From positions 3,322,001 to 3,386,000 of the forward strand of contig NZ_CP063779.1 in assembly GCF_021596945.1 (NCBI RefSeq): 64,000 nt of DNA. The letters run 5' to 3'. Every line of letters begins with the position of its first letter. Positions within the stretch are counted from its first letter, which is position 1. The stretch is from Mongoliitalea daihaiensis. GTDB lineage: Bacteria; Bacteroidota; Bacteroidia; Cytophagales; Cyclobacteriaceae. Under the pieces are notes generated by a model that saw only the letters and a program-made list of their open reading frames with translations, did not search any database and was not told the DNA's origin. Of the stretch, positions 44,498-52,132 are shown one piece after another. The translations under genes were made by a program, and so were the position numbers.

Positions 44498-45247
44498 TTA
44501 AATTGTTACACAAATAAGACCGCCCCAAAGTCCTTCTATTTCTTGCTGTTCCTGATTGCAGATCTGCCTATGCCAGATACCTCCAAAGTCGATACGGTCA
44601 ACAAGACATGAGGCATCACCAAATTCTACTGTATGCGCTTGGTCTGTTTTTAAGCAGAAAAGTGAAGACCAATTTGCCGAAATGATCGTTTGGTCCTTCT
44701 TACACACTTGTTGCGACCATGCTCCCGAAACAGCTACTGAGTCCTGCGTACAAACAGGCACTGACCAAGTACCTATAAGATTGACATTGTTTTGTAAGCA
44801 TAGAGGGCTTCCCCAAGATCCTGAATATTCGTGCTTATCAAGACCGCATACCTCATTCCCAAAATCAGCCTCATAGGTCATTTGATCTTTGAGACATACG
44901 TTTGACCCCCAATTACCTGCAAAATCAACTCTGTCAAGATTGCACAAAGGAGTATTCCAGATACCCGAAAATTCAACAAGGTCTTTTTGACAGATATTCC
45001 CAGACCATTTGCCGTTGAAATCAATTCTGTCAAGTCTGCAAATAGATTCTCCCCATATCCCTGAATACTCTACTTTATCTATAACACAAAGCCCATCGGT
45101 ATGCTCTGCCTCAAAAGTCAGTGTATCTTTTTCACATAGTTTTCCTGCCCACCGATTCTGAAAGGATACAGAAGATGCAGAACAGGTTTTTCCTGCCCAT
45201 CTTGTCTGTATGCTTTCGCCCGATGATTTGAGAAAACTAACCCACAT
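44498..45247 (-). CDS. Cysteine-ladder repeat protein (14 x 16 residues)
   Basis: After a 19-residue start the whole protein is fourteen exact 16-residue units plus a partial one. The consensus is xxCxxDxxxFxGxWxx, with examples SICRLDRIDFNGKWSG and PLCNLDRVDFAGNWGS. All fifteen cysteines of the protein are in register. A regular beta-solenoid with stacked Cys and Trp rows is a likely fold. I know no family with this repeat. Its 5' overlap with the upstream gene is 11 bp. By position it is a virion or tail protein. Confidence 0.85.
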   Translation of the reverse strand: MWVSFLKSSGESIQTRWAGKTCSASSVSFQNRWAGKLCEKDTLTFEAEHTDGLCVIDKVEYSGIWGESICRLDRIDFNGKWSGNICQKDLVEFSGIWNTPLCNLDRVDFAGNWGSNVCLKDQMTYEADFGNEVCGLDKHEYSGSWGSPLCLQNNVNLIGTWSVPVCTQDSVAVSGAWSQQVCKKDQTIISANWSSLFCLKTDQAHTVEFGDASCLVDRIDFGGIWHRQICNQEQQEIEGLWGGLICVTI

Positions 45248-45689
45248 ATACCCTCGCTATTTCAAATGTTACCACCGATCCCTGAGTGCCCGAAATCTCA
45301 ATAAGCTTCCGCTCCCCAGGTTTCCCCGAAATGAATTCATTGTGGATGATGGCATTTACCGATGTTGCTCCGAGTACAATAAAATCAAAAGGGAATACCA
45401 CATAGAAAGGCTCTTTGGCTCTTTTCGGATTCAATACAAGATAACCTCTGTCAAACGGTCTCCACTCGGTCATGTCCGCACTTAAGATATAGCTTACGTC
45501 CCTGATAGTACAGGTCATGTAAGGCCAACGTCTTTCCATAGGAAATTCGTCACGCTGTTCAATAGTCCAGAAGTTTTGATGTCCACCCCTTACAAACCGC
45601 TGCTCGGTAACAGGGAAAGGAAGATTCCTTTGGGGGGCATAGGTTTCAGCTACTTCTGTGTATGATTTTTTTCCTGTATTGACTGCCAT
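45237..45689 (-). CDS. Hypothetical tail-cluster protein (150 residues)
   Basis: Beta-rich protein without motif (YMTCTIRDVSYILSADMTEW in the middle). Overlaps the cysteine-repeat gene by 11 bp and follows the next gene by 17 bp. Part of the tail operon by position. Confidence 0.65.
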   Translation of the reverse strand: MAVNTGKKSYTEVAETYAPQRNLPFPVTEQRFVRGGHQNFWTIEQRDEFPMERRWPYMTCTIRDVSYILSADMTEWRPFDRGYLVLNPKRAKEPFYVVFPFDFIVLGATSVNAIIHNEFISGKPGERKLIEISGTQGSVVTFEIARVYVG

Positions 45690-45706
45690 TTCTTTTCGAT
45701 TAAATA

Positions 45707-46831
45707 TTATTCAATTGAACCAGTACAGACCAACTCAGACCATGAACCTTCGATGGTGATGGTATCTTCTTGCTCAGGATCTTGCACCTCTCTAAGAACT
45801 TCTTCCTCCGGGAACTCTATGTCAAAATTTGTCTCAGGACACTGTACCGTATCAATACATATCCTTACACACCCAAGGCTTTCATGGTCTGTTCTGATAA
45901 CCCCGTAATCAATGCCTCCCGGAACATCGTTATCTTCCATGGACTGCGTTCTGAAATTTTCATGAATGCCCTTGAAGGAGCCTTCTATTTTTCCGTTTTC
46001 TACCGTGACAAGCTTTCGTAATCCTGTATGCCTGTAAAAATACCAGAACACATGCCCTTCAGGAATGACGATATCCATACAGGTAAAGCATTCTAATTCC
46101 CTGTTAAGCGAGCGTATAAATGCATTTTTGTCTTCTGCATCATCAAAAGCATCTTTGGGAGCTGTCCCCCAATAGCATGGCCATACAGTCCTGAAATTAA
46201 GTTCATCCTGTGCTAATAAATGCGTACCCCTGAATGCTGTCCTGTCGTTGTAAAAACCGTTGATCCTACGTGTGACTGCTTCGGCAACTGCAAGATTTAT
46301 GATGACTTCCTCTTCGGTTCCCACAAGGTTTTCGCTAAGCCTTGTTTCATTTTCTGGGTAACGAATCGTAATTACTGTTAATGGGAATTTGTTGGCTCTC
46401 CAATTGACATCAATTACAAAATCGCCGTGACCTACCTCATAGGTACCTTCATTAAGTCCGACCGGTGTAAGCCTTAGGGTAGGTGGCTGATAGTTTACTT
46501 GCTGTTGAAGATCTGTTATTCTACCATCAAGAGTCCCGTCACAACAAGGGTCTTTTGGTTTGATCTCAATATTTGGTTGAGTAACAATTGGCCTGAAAGG
46601 GAAATTTTTTCGCTCTCCAATATTACTCAAAAGCTCTTCTGTGTTCCTGAGTTCTCCCAAAGAAACAGGACCACCATGCCTGAGCCTAAATATGATCGCC
46701 TGAAGCCTTGTGAGCAAACAGAACTCATGGTCTGCATCAAATCCGTGAAGCTGTTTTTCACGGGCATCACGGGCAATTTCAACAATCTTTTGGGCAGCTA
46801 CATTGATCAGAAGTTCTATTTTTTGCTCCAT
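45707..46831 (-). CDS. Tail-cluster protein ending in one cysteine-repeat unit
   Basis: A 374-residue protein with a helical start, a beta-rich middle (TPVGLNEGTYEVGHGDFVID) and a C-terminal tail ITIEGSWSELVC that matches one unit of the 16-residue repeat of the gene two positions downstream. The end could dock onto the repeat solenoid. No family recognised. Confidence 0.68.
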   Translation of the reverse strand: MEQKIELLINVAAQKIVEIARDAREKQLHGFDADHEFCLLTRLQAIIFRLRHGGPVSLGELRNTEELLSNIGERKNFPFRPIVTQPNIEIKPKDPCCDGTLDGRITDLQQQVNYQPPTLRLTPVGLNEGTYEVGHGDFVIDVNWRANKFPLTVITIRYPENETRLSENLVGTEEEVIINLAVAEAVTRRINGFYNDRTAFRGTHLLAQDELNFRTVWPCYWGTAPKDAFDDAEDKNAFIRSLNRELECFTCMDIVIPEGHVFWYFYRHTGLRKLVTVENGKIEGSFKGIHENFRTQSMEDNDVPGGIDYGVIRTDHESLGCVRICIDTVQCPETNFDIEFPEEEVLREVQDPEQEDTITIEGSWSELVCTGSIE

Positions 46832-46833
46832 TG

Positions 46834-47517
46834 TTAGTGACAGTTACAAGGTTCTTTTTTTGCTTCCGAAGTTCCGCAACGTTGTAAAGCCATGGAAAGG
46901 AATTTACCTGCCTGACTATATTCACCAAAACCAAAAGCATAAATAGCTGCAGCATGGTAGATGGTTGTCCAGGAATAATCCTCTATCATCGAACATTTAT
47001 CGCTACATCCGCAGTCTTGTTTCGCGTAAGCAATAGCCTTTTCACCAATGCAAATCGAAGTGTCTGTGTCTTTGATAAAATGCCCAATAATGAAGTGACT
47101 ATTGGGGAAGGAGGAAAGATCAAGTATATGACTAAGATTTTCCACAAGCTCCCAGCAGTTAGGTACCAATGGTGAAATGCCTTCTGTTAGGTTCTTGATT
47201 GCAACGTAAACTTGATCCTCAAAAACAATCAGACTGTTTTTGCTATATTCTGCCTCCGGATCATAATCTAAAACACCAAGCATCAGGAAATCATACACTC
47301 CGTCTTTTGCTTCTTGGAGCGTCCATGATGGAACTGTTTTTGGCCCCCAATCAGTTGTGGCGACATGTTCCTTTCGTTCATGCATCTGGTGGCCATAGAA
47401 CAAAAATAGATTAAGAGCAGATCTTTCGACTCCATCCGATGGCCAATCGGTCTGATCCGTTACAATGATGTTCTTTCCATCAGGGGAAAGCTGTATCCCT
47501 ATTTTTAGCTGTGCCAT
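46834..47517 (-). CDS. Hypothetical tail-cluster protein with Cys-rich C-terminus
   Basis: A 227-residue protein. The first half is beta-rich and starts MAQLKIGIQLSPDGKNIIVT; the second half is helical with cysteines (KQDCGCSDKCSMIEDY) and ends ALQRCGTSEAKKEPCNC. The pattern resembles conserved structural proteins of other Bacteroidota phages. First gene of the tail operon after the lysis cassette. Confidence 0.65.
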   Translation of the reverse strand: MAQLKIGIQLSPDGKNIIVTDQTDWPSDGVERSALNLFLFYGHQMHERKEHVATTDWGPKTVPSWTLQEAKDGVYDFLMLGVLDYDPEAEYSKNSLIVFEDQVYVAIKNLTEGISPLVPNCWELVENLSHILDLSSFPNSHFIIGHFIKDTDTSICIGEKAIAYAKQDCGCSDKCSMIEDYSWTTIYHAAAIYAFGFGEYSQAGKFLSMALQRCGTSEAKKEPCNCH

Positions 47518-47538
47518 TATTGTCCGTTTAAAAAGGAG

Positions 47539-47597
47539 CCGTGCTACGGGGTTCGGTTAAAGAGCTATTTGCTGAAATGGTTTTAACCCCGGCACGG
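47539..47597. terminator. Hairpin between lysis cassette and tail operon
   Basis: CCGTGC-TA-CGGGGTT and AACCCCG-GCACGG pair over 13 bp with a 2-nt bulge and a 31-nt loop. No T run follows on the minus strand, so partial readthrough, attenuation or an RNA processing site is as likely as full termination. Confidence 0.55.
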
Positions 47598-47610
47598 ACT
47601 TATCCTATGA

Positions 47611-47802
47611 TTATAAATTTTCTTCGTTTTTGTCTGCACTAAAATATCCGAGAACAGATGTTAGCGCAGATGTAATCGCTGCAAGAGTGATTACAAATTC
47701 TTCAGTAGACATACTATCATTTAGCCACAGTCCCATTAGAACGGCGAGAACGAGCAGGTTTAGTATTGCAATTGCAGTTGTTTTCACATCCTTTTTTTCC
47801 AT
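47611..47802 (-). CDS. Holin-like small membrane protein (63 residues)
   Basis: ATG 47802 is chosen because it begins a charged start followed by two membrane helices (about 8-28 and 35-55) and a charged C-terminus (SADKNEENL), a class II holin topology. The longer frame would add a non-hydrophobic leader. It overlaps the end of the upstream membrane gene by 86 bp in another frame and is near the endolysin gene. Confidence 0.65.
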   Translation of the reverse strand: MEKKDVKTTAIAILNLLVLAVLMGLWLNDSMSTEEFVITLAAITSALTSVLGYFSADKNEENL

Positions 47803-48094
47803 CTTTGAGGAATTCAATTTTTGTCGCCAATACCTGAGTTGTGGTAACAAGCTCGGTAACAGCTTTTGTAAGTTTTTCAAAGTTTCCGTTAGTTTGTTTA
47901 GAATTTTCCTTCATTGTTTCATGAAGTTCCGTTTTTATGAGGTTCATTGTTTCCTCATTCCGGGAGACCGTAACTTCAAGCTTTTCAATCTTATCCGCAT
48001 TCCCTTTATTTAGAAAATAAGCTTCGATCAATCCCCATGCAATTGCAATCAGCAATAAAATGATAGGCCATAATTCAATGATTGTACTCAACAT
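47717..48094 (-). CDS. Membrane protein of the lysis cassette (holin or spanin-like)
   Basis: A 125-residue protein with one N-terminal membrane helix (about 8-28), a long coiled coil (about 32-100) and a Cys- and Arg-rich tail (CENNCNCNTKPARSRR). Its start follows the endolysin stop by 3 bp. The topology fits an accessory holin, antiholin or inner-membrane spanin. Confidence 0.62.
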   Translation of the reverse strand: MLSTIIELWPIILLLIAIAWGLIEAYFLNKGNADKIEKLEVTVSRNEETMNLIKTELHETMKENSKQTNGNFEKLTKAVTELVTTTQVLATKIEFLKDGKKGCENNCNCNTKPARSRRSNGTVAK

Positions 48095-48097
48095 AGC

Positions 48098-48559
48098 TTA
48101 TCTAATTACAGGGTTAAAGTATAAGTCAGCTTCTGCGTTTCTGCGTCTAATAAGACCGTTACTCCTTATTCCACCTGCTTTTGTCCAGTTAAGGAATTTC
48201 TGCCTGATAGCAGGATCGCTTGGGTTTGCATTTACACGTTTTAAAAGTTGGGAACGCTGAAATCCTCCGAGGCCTACGTTATAGGCGAAACTTACCAATG
48301 CGCTGAACTGGTTGCTATTTAACTGAGCTCTTACCAGTCTTGCAACTCCCTGTTCAAATGTTCTGAGGATGTTCGAAAACAATTGATCCGCTCTCTGTTG
48401 TGTGATGGTATCTCCTTGCCTCACAGGCGTACCGTCTTCGTATCGGGTATTGCCCCAGCCTATCGTCCATACACGGGCAGGGCAGAGATATGCAGTAAGT
48501 CTGCAATTCTCAAAGTGGTGTAAAAGCTGTATACCAGCATTGTTGGTTCTCATTGACAT
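48098..48559 (-). CDS. Endolysin, phage lysozyme (GH24)
   Basis: A 153-residue T4/P21-type muramidase that cuts the glycan chain of peptidoglycan at lysis. The catalytic triad with the family spacing E-x8-D/C-x5-T is Glu17, Cys26 and Thr32 (FENCRLTAYLCPARVWTIGW), and the downstream helix FSALVSFAYNVGLGGFQ is typical. It has no N-terminal signal, so release needs the neighbouring holin. Confidence 0.94.
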   Translation of the reverse strand: MSMRTNNAGIQLLHHFENCRLTAYLCPARVWTIGWGNTRYEDGTPVRQGDTITQQRADQLFSNILRTFEQGVARLVRAQLNSNQFSALVSFAYNVGLGGFQRSQLLKRVNANPSDPAIRQKFLNWTKAGGIRSNGLIRRRNAEADLYFNPVIR

Positions 48560-48612
48560 ATCCTTATAAATTTATTTCATAAATATAAAAACAAAGCATA
48601 TTTGAGAACGAC

Positions 48613-48645
48613 CAAAAAAAAGCAACCTCCTCATTAGGGGTTGCT
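48613..48645 (-). terminator. Terminator after the 1,153-residue virion gene
   Basis: On the minus strand AGCAACC / GGTTGCT make a 7-bp stem followed by nine T. It ends transcription from the giant-gene operon, so the lysis cassette likely has its own promoter in 48560-48612. Confidence 0.85.
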
Positions 48646-48670
48646 TTAACGTGTTAAAATGATTGTTTTA

Positions 48671-51600
48671 TTACTCAGTAAGGTCTGCTATATCAAAAGC
48701 AAAGTCAACAACTCTATGTCCAGGAACAGTACTCCATGCAAGCTTGCCTGACTTTTCAAAATTCAAGTTGGCAAAATTTATCAATGCGCCTGTAAGACCT
48801 TCCAAAATACCCATCGAAGGAAAAGGCCTTGAAACCATTCCGATAATTTCAGAAGGGTAGAGCTGAAGGAAAAGCTGCGACTGGAACTTAAGTATGAGTG
48901 ATCTGATGTACCTTAATGCAGGATCATCTTCTTCTCCCGCTTCAATTCCTGCAGAAGAGACTGCAAGCAAAGAATACATCATCAAATCATATCCCATTTT
49001 ACGCAGGTTTTCTTGTTGATATGGCTTCAAATCTGATTGACCTCTGTAATGGGCTATCAATTTTTTATAATCGAACAGAAGCTTACCAAAAGTAACATAA
49101 TAACCTTCTCTAACCTTGCTGTACATATCAGTTCCTTTTGGCTTGAACCTTTCTTGAATGTAATCAAACATCCATGTTTTAAAAAGCATGGCTGCTTTCA
49201 GGACTACAATATTATGGTAGTTTCTACGTCCTTCCGGAGTATAGTTACCTTGAACTGACGAAACATAGTAGTTCCATTCTTTGACCTGGTTGATGTTAGG
49301 GAAGTTACTCTTGTTTAATACAACAAGTTTTCCGTTTTGATCCACGTCAAATGAGCTCCATTGGTCATCGGTCATTTCCCCAAGGATAGATGTTCCTCTG
49401 ATAATTACCTCGCCTTTAGACTGCAGGTACATCATTTTGTCTGCTATACCAAAGAAATAATCCTGTTGGTTTTCTATATCGATGTTCGAAAAGGTTTCGA
49501 TATTGAAATATTCGATAAATGCTTTGGCTTTTGGTGAAAGCTCATGAAGCTTACCGCCAGAGGTCATTCTTTTTAAACCTATGCCAAATTGTTTAAAACC
49601 TGATGACCACCCGTATTTTGCGACTTTGGATTTAAGGGATTCATTTAGACCTACACCAAGGTTTAGCAATGATGTTTCGGGCGACAATGCAAGGTAGGCA
49701 AGTACGGTACTTGTAATCAACTGGTCCACCATATTGCCGAACATCGTATTGTTGAGTGCTCCGTGTCTAAACCCGAACATATACCTATCGACATAATCCT
49801 GAATAAAGGTTCTGACATTCTCAAAATCCTTTGCTCTTCCTGATTTTTGAGCTTTAGAGTCGTAATAGTTTTTTGCTGCCTGAGCAGTAGGCACTAACGG
49901 GTTCATGTGCTTTCTGAAAATTAAAGATTCAAAATGCACCATAAATATCCTACCTGCATTGACAGAAAAGTCTGACCTTCCGGCAATAGTCCTGAACGGC
50001 ATGGTATTGGAGATTGAGAAAGATGCTGCCGCTTGTTTTCTGTGAACTGGATCAATTTCTTTTCCATTTGCTATCCGTTGTTGAATATCTTTAAAAAGGT
50101 CTTGGAGAATAAATGGAGCCTTAAGCTTTTCTGTTGTTGTTCTTGCGGGATCTTTGAAATACTCTTTCCATTCGTTCCATGTTTTTGTCTCCCCATTATA
50201 CTCAACATTATAATCACCGAATAAAGCTGTATTATCAAGGTTTACCATGAACCTCAGGTAAGCTGGAAAAAGTCCTGCCCTGTGGTATGATTCATAGGTA
50301 TTCATAGATAACTGAGGCATAAATCCTCTATCTGCTGGCTGAGAGTAAGAGGCATCATTAGCCTCCATTAAATGAAGGTTTTGAGTATAGATGTAATCAT
50401 ACAGTGCCACTTTGTTTGCGTAGTGAGGAACACCGTTTGCGGCTCTGTGCTTCATTTTAGCAAATTCTTGCGAGTCTGCCTGCGTTACCAATGCTTTAAC
50501 TGCAAGCCTTCTCAACACTCTTTCCTTACCCGAAAGAGATCTTTCTTGTGCTTCGCTTATAGTTTTTCCTTTTTGCCTTTGGCTTTGAATACTTTTGATA
50601 AAAATAATTCCGTCTTTAATTTCCTTTAGCTGCTTTTGAGTAAAGAATTTTTTCTGTTCAGGTGTAAGGTTTTCTACCATTTGGATTAATTTATCACCTG
50701 AATAAATATGATCCTTACCTACTTTCTCATAGATGATTTTTTTAGCATCTTCATCGGTCATGTGGAATCGCTGAATAAGTCTTCCTGTAAAATCTCCTTG
50801 CGTGTAACCAGTAAAAGGATCATTTGGATCATTCGGGATAGATTCTCTTTCAAACATCCACTCAAAAGGCTTATTATGTTCGTTTACTCTATGGAAAAGA
50901 ACATTGGTAATATTTTTCCAAAAGCCTTGTTGCCTGTTTGGGTTTCCTTTCCAGTAATCATTAGCCACAGCTGTCATTAAAGTGTTTAGCCTATCTTTTA
51001 CCATGTAAGCCTCTTTTTCAGCAAGACCGGTGCTATATGATATTTTGTGGGCGAGTCTCTGCATGACAAGCTGAGAATCGGAAAAATCGTGCAAAGATTT
51101 TGTCCATCTATCGACAAGCCAAATGTCTTTTTCTCCTGCTTGCTCATAATCTGAATTACGCTCTTCATGATATTGCAGCTGCTTCTCGATCATTCTAAAA
51201 GCCATTTCATCGGCTACTTTGGTGTACAGCTCACCGTAATGGTTTCTAATAAGCTTATGGTCTGAACCTGTCTTTTGGGTCATACGTTTCCAAAGTGCGC
51301 CAAGATCTTCGTCTGACATATAATTTTTGCTTGACTTGTCAAGAGCTCCGTCCGCAATCTTGATAATAAGGTCTTCCAAAAATTCCTGCTCGTTCATGTA
51401 TCGGTCTACCTCGTACATGAAGTATTCTTCATACGTGTACTGCTCACCTGTTTCTGGGTTTTCAAGTCCAGGCGTGGGCATTGGTTGGTCGGGGATAGCT
51501 CCTGATAAAATTTGCTCGAACACTTTTAAGTCAGCATCTACAAATATTGCCCGAGGGATGGCATTCCATATCTGGTCAAATTCGAGCTTCATGTTGGCAT

Positions 51601-52132
51601 TTGCCGTTTCATTATAAAAAGAAAAATCCGCCTGACTTTCACTTTGAGGCATGGCATAAGGCGAGCTTCTTTTTGCGATACCATTGCTGACCATGGCAGC
51701 TTCCATTTTGTTGAGCAGGCCTGTTTCCAATGCCAGCTCTATGGAAATCCCAGAGGCTAAAAAACCATCAATTTTGGCATTCAGGTTTTCTCTCCATTTG
51801 TTGTGGGCTTTAGTGTATTCCCCCGGATGGTACATATTGTAAGGATTAAAAACCACCTCACCGCCCATTGGAGGTTTCATAGTTTCTCCGATAAACCATC
51901 TTTGCCCTTTGTTATTTTCATAGTAAGAGTTTTCTTTTAAGATAGGCTCACCGTTGACATCACGTTCGGCATTGCCGTACCATTGGTCAAACTCGTCAAG
52001 TTCAACTACCGGAAAATGCATTATCGAAGCAGTACGTTCACCGTACCGCTTCTGTAATACATTGTGCAGGTCTGAAACATTGCCATTTCTGGCCGTTACA
52101 AACAAATCGCATGCTTTCATATTAACACTCAT
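48671..52132 (-). CDS. Large virion-associated protein (1,153 residues)
   Basis: Overlaps the end of the giant gene by 11 bp. The C-terminal third has a motif series (LSPETSLLNLGVGLNESLKS, then VQGNYTPEGRRNYHNIVVLK and MLFKTWMFDYIQERF) that resembles the C-terminal parts of huge virion cargo proteins of crAss-like phages. No enzyme motif is seen in the N-terminal half. It is probably a partner or injected cargo of the RNA-polymerase-like protein, or its separated C-terminal part. Confidence 0.75.
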   Translation of the reverse strand: MSVNMKACDLFVTARNGNVSDLHNVLQKRYGERTASIMHFPVVELDEFDQWYGNAERDVNGEPILKENSYYENNKGQRWFIGETMKPPMGGEVVFNPYNMYHPGEYTKAHNKWRENLNAKIDGFLASGISIELALETGLLNKMEAAMVSNGIAKRSSPYAMPQSESQADFSFYNETANANMKLEFDQIWNAIPRAIFVDADLKVFEQILSGAIPDQPMPTPGLENPETGEQYTYEEYFMYEVDRYMNEQEFLEDLIIKIADGALDKSSKNYMSDEDLGALWKRMTQKTGSDHKLIRNHYGELYTKVADEMAFRMIEKQLQYHEERNSDYEQAGEKDIWLVDRWTKSLHDFSDSQLVMQRLAHKISYSTGLAEKEAYMVKDRLNTLMTAVANDYWKGNPNRQQGFWKNITNVLFHRVNEHNKPFEWMFERESIPNDPNDPFTGYTQGDFTGRLIQRFHMTDEDAKKIIYEKVGKDHIYSGDKLIQMVENLTPEQKKFFTQKQLKEIKDGIIFIKSIQSQRQKGKTISEAQERSLSGKERVLRRLAVKALVTQADSQEFAKMKHRAANGVPHYANKVALYDYIYTQNLHLMEANDASYSQPADRGFMPQLSMNTYESYHRAGLFPAYLRFMVNLDNTALFGDYNVEYNGETKTWNEWKEYFKDPARTTTEKLKAPFILQDLFKDIQQRIANGKEIDPVHRKQAAASFSISNTMPFRTIAGRSDFSVNAGRIFMVHFESLIFRKHMNPLVPTAQAAKNYYDSKAQKSGRAKDFENVRTFIQDYVDRYMFGFRHGALNNTMFGNMVDQLITSTVLAYLALSPETSLLNLGVGLNESLKSKVAKYGWSSGFKQFGIGLKRMTSGGKLHELSPKAKAFIEYFNIETFSNIDIENQQDYFFGIADKMMYLQSKGEVIIRGTSILGEMTDDQWSSFDVDQNGKLVVLNKSNFPNINQVKEWNYYVSSVQGNYTPEGRRNYHNIVVLKAAMLFKTWMFDYIQERFKPKGTDMYSKVREGYYVTFGKLLFDYKKLIAHYRGQSDLKPYQQENLRKMGYDLMMYSLLAVSSAGIEAGEEDDPALRYIRSLILKFQSQLFLQLYPSEIIGMVSRPFPSMGILEGLTGALINFANLNFEKSGKLAWSTVPGHRVVDFAFDIADLTE

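Noticed and set aside
44498-45247. CRISPR array or DNA tandem repeat
   Set aside because: The period of 48 bp reflects a 16-residue protein repeat. The DNA units are too diverged and have no constant repeats with spacers.
47630-48013. 127-codon plus-strand frame opposite the lysis genes
   Set aside because: Covers the two membrane genes on the other strand. These have better topology and context.
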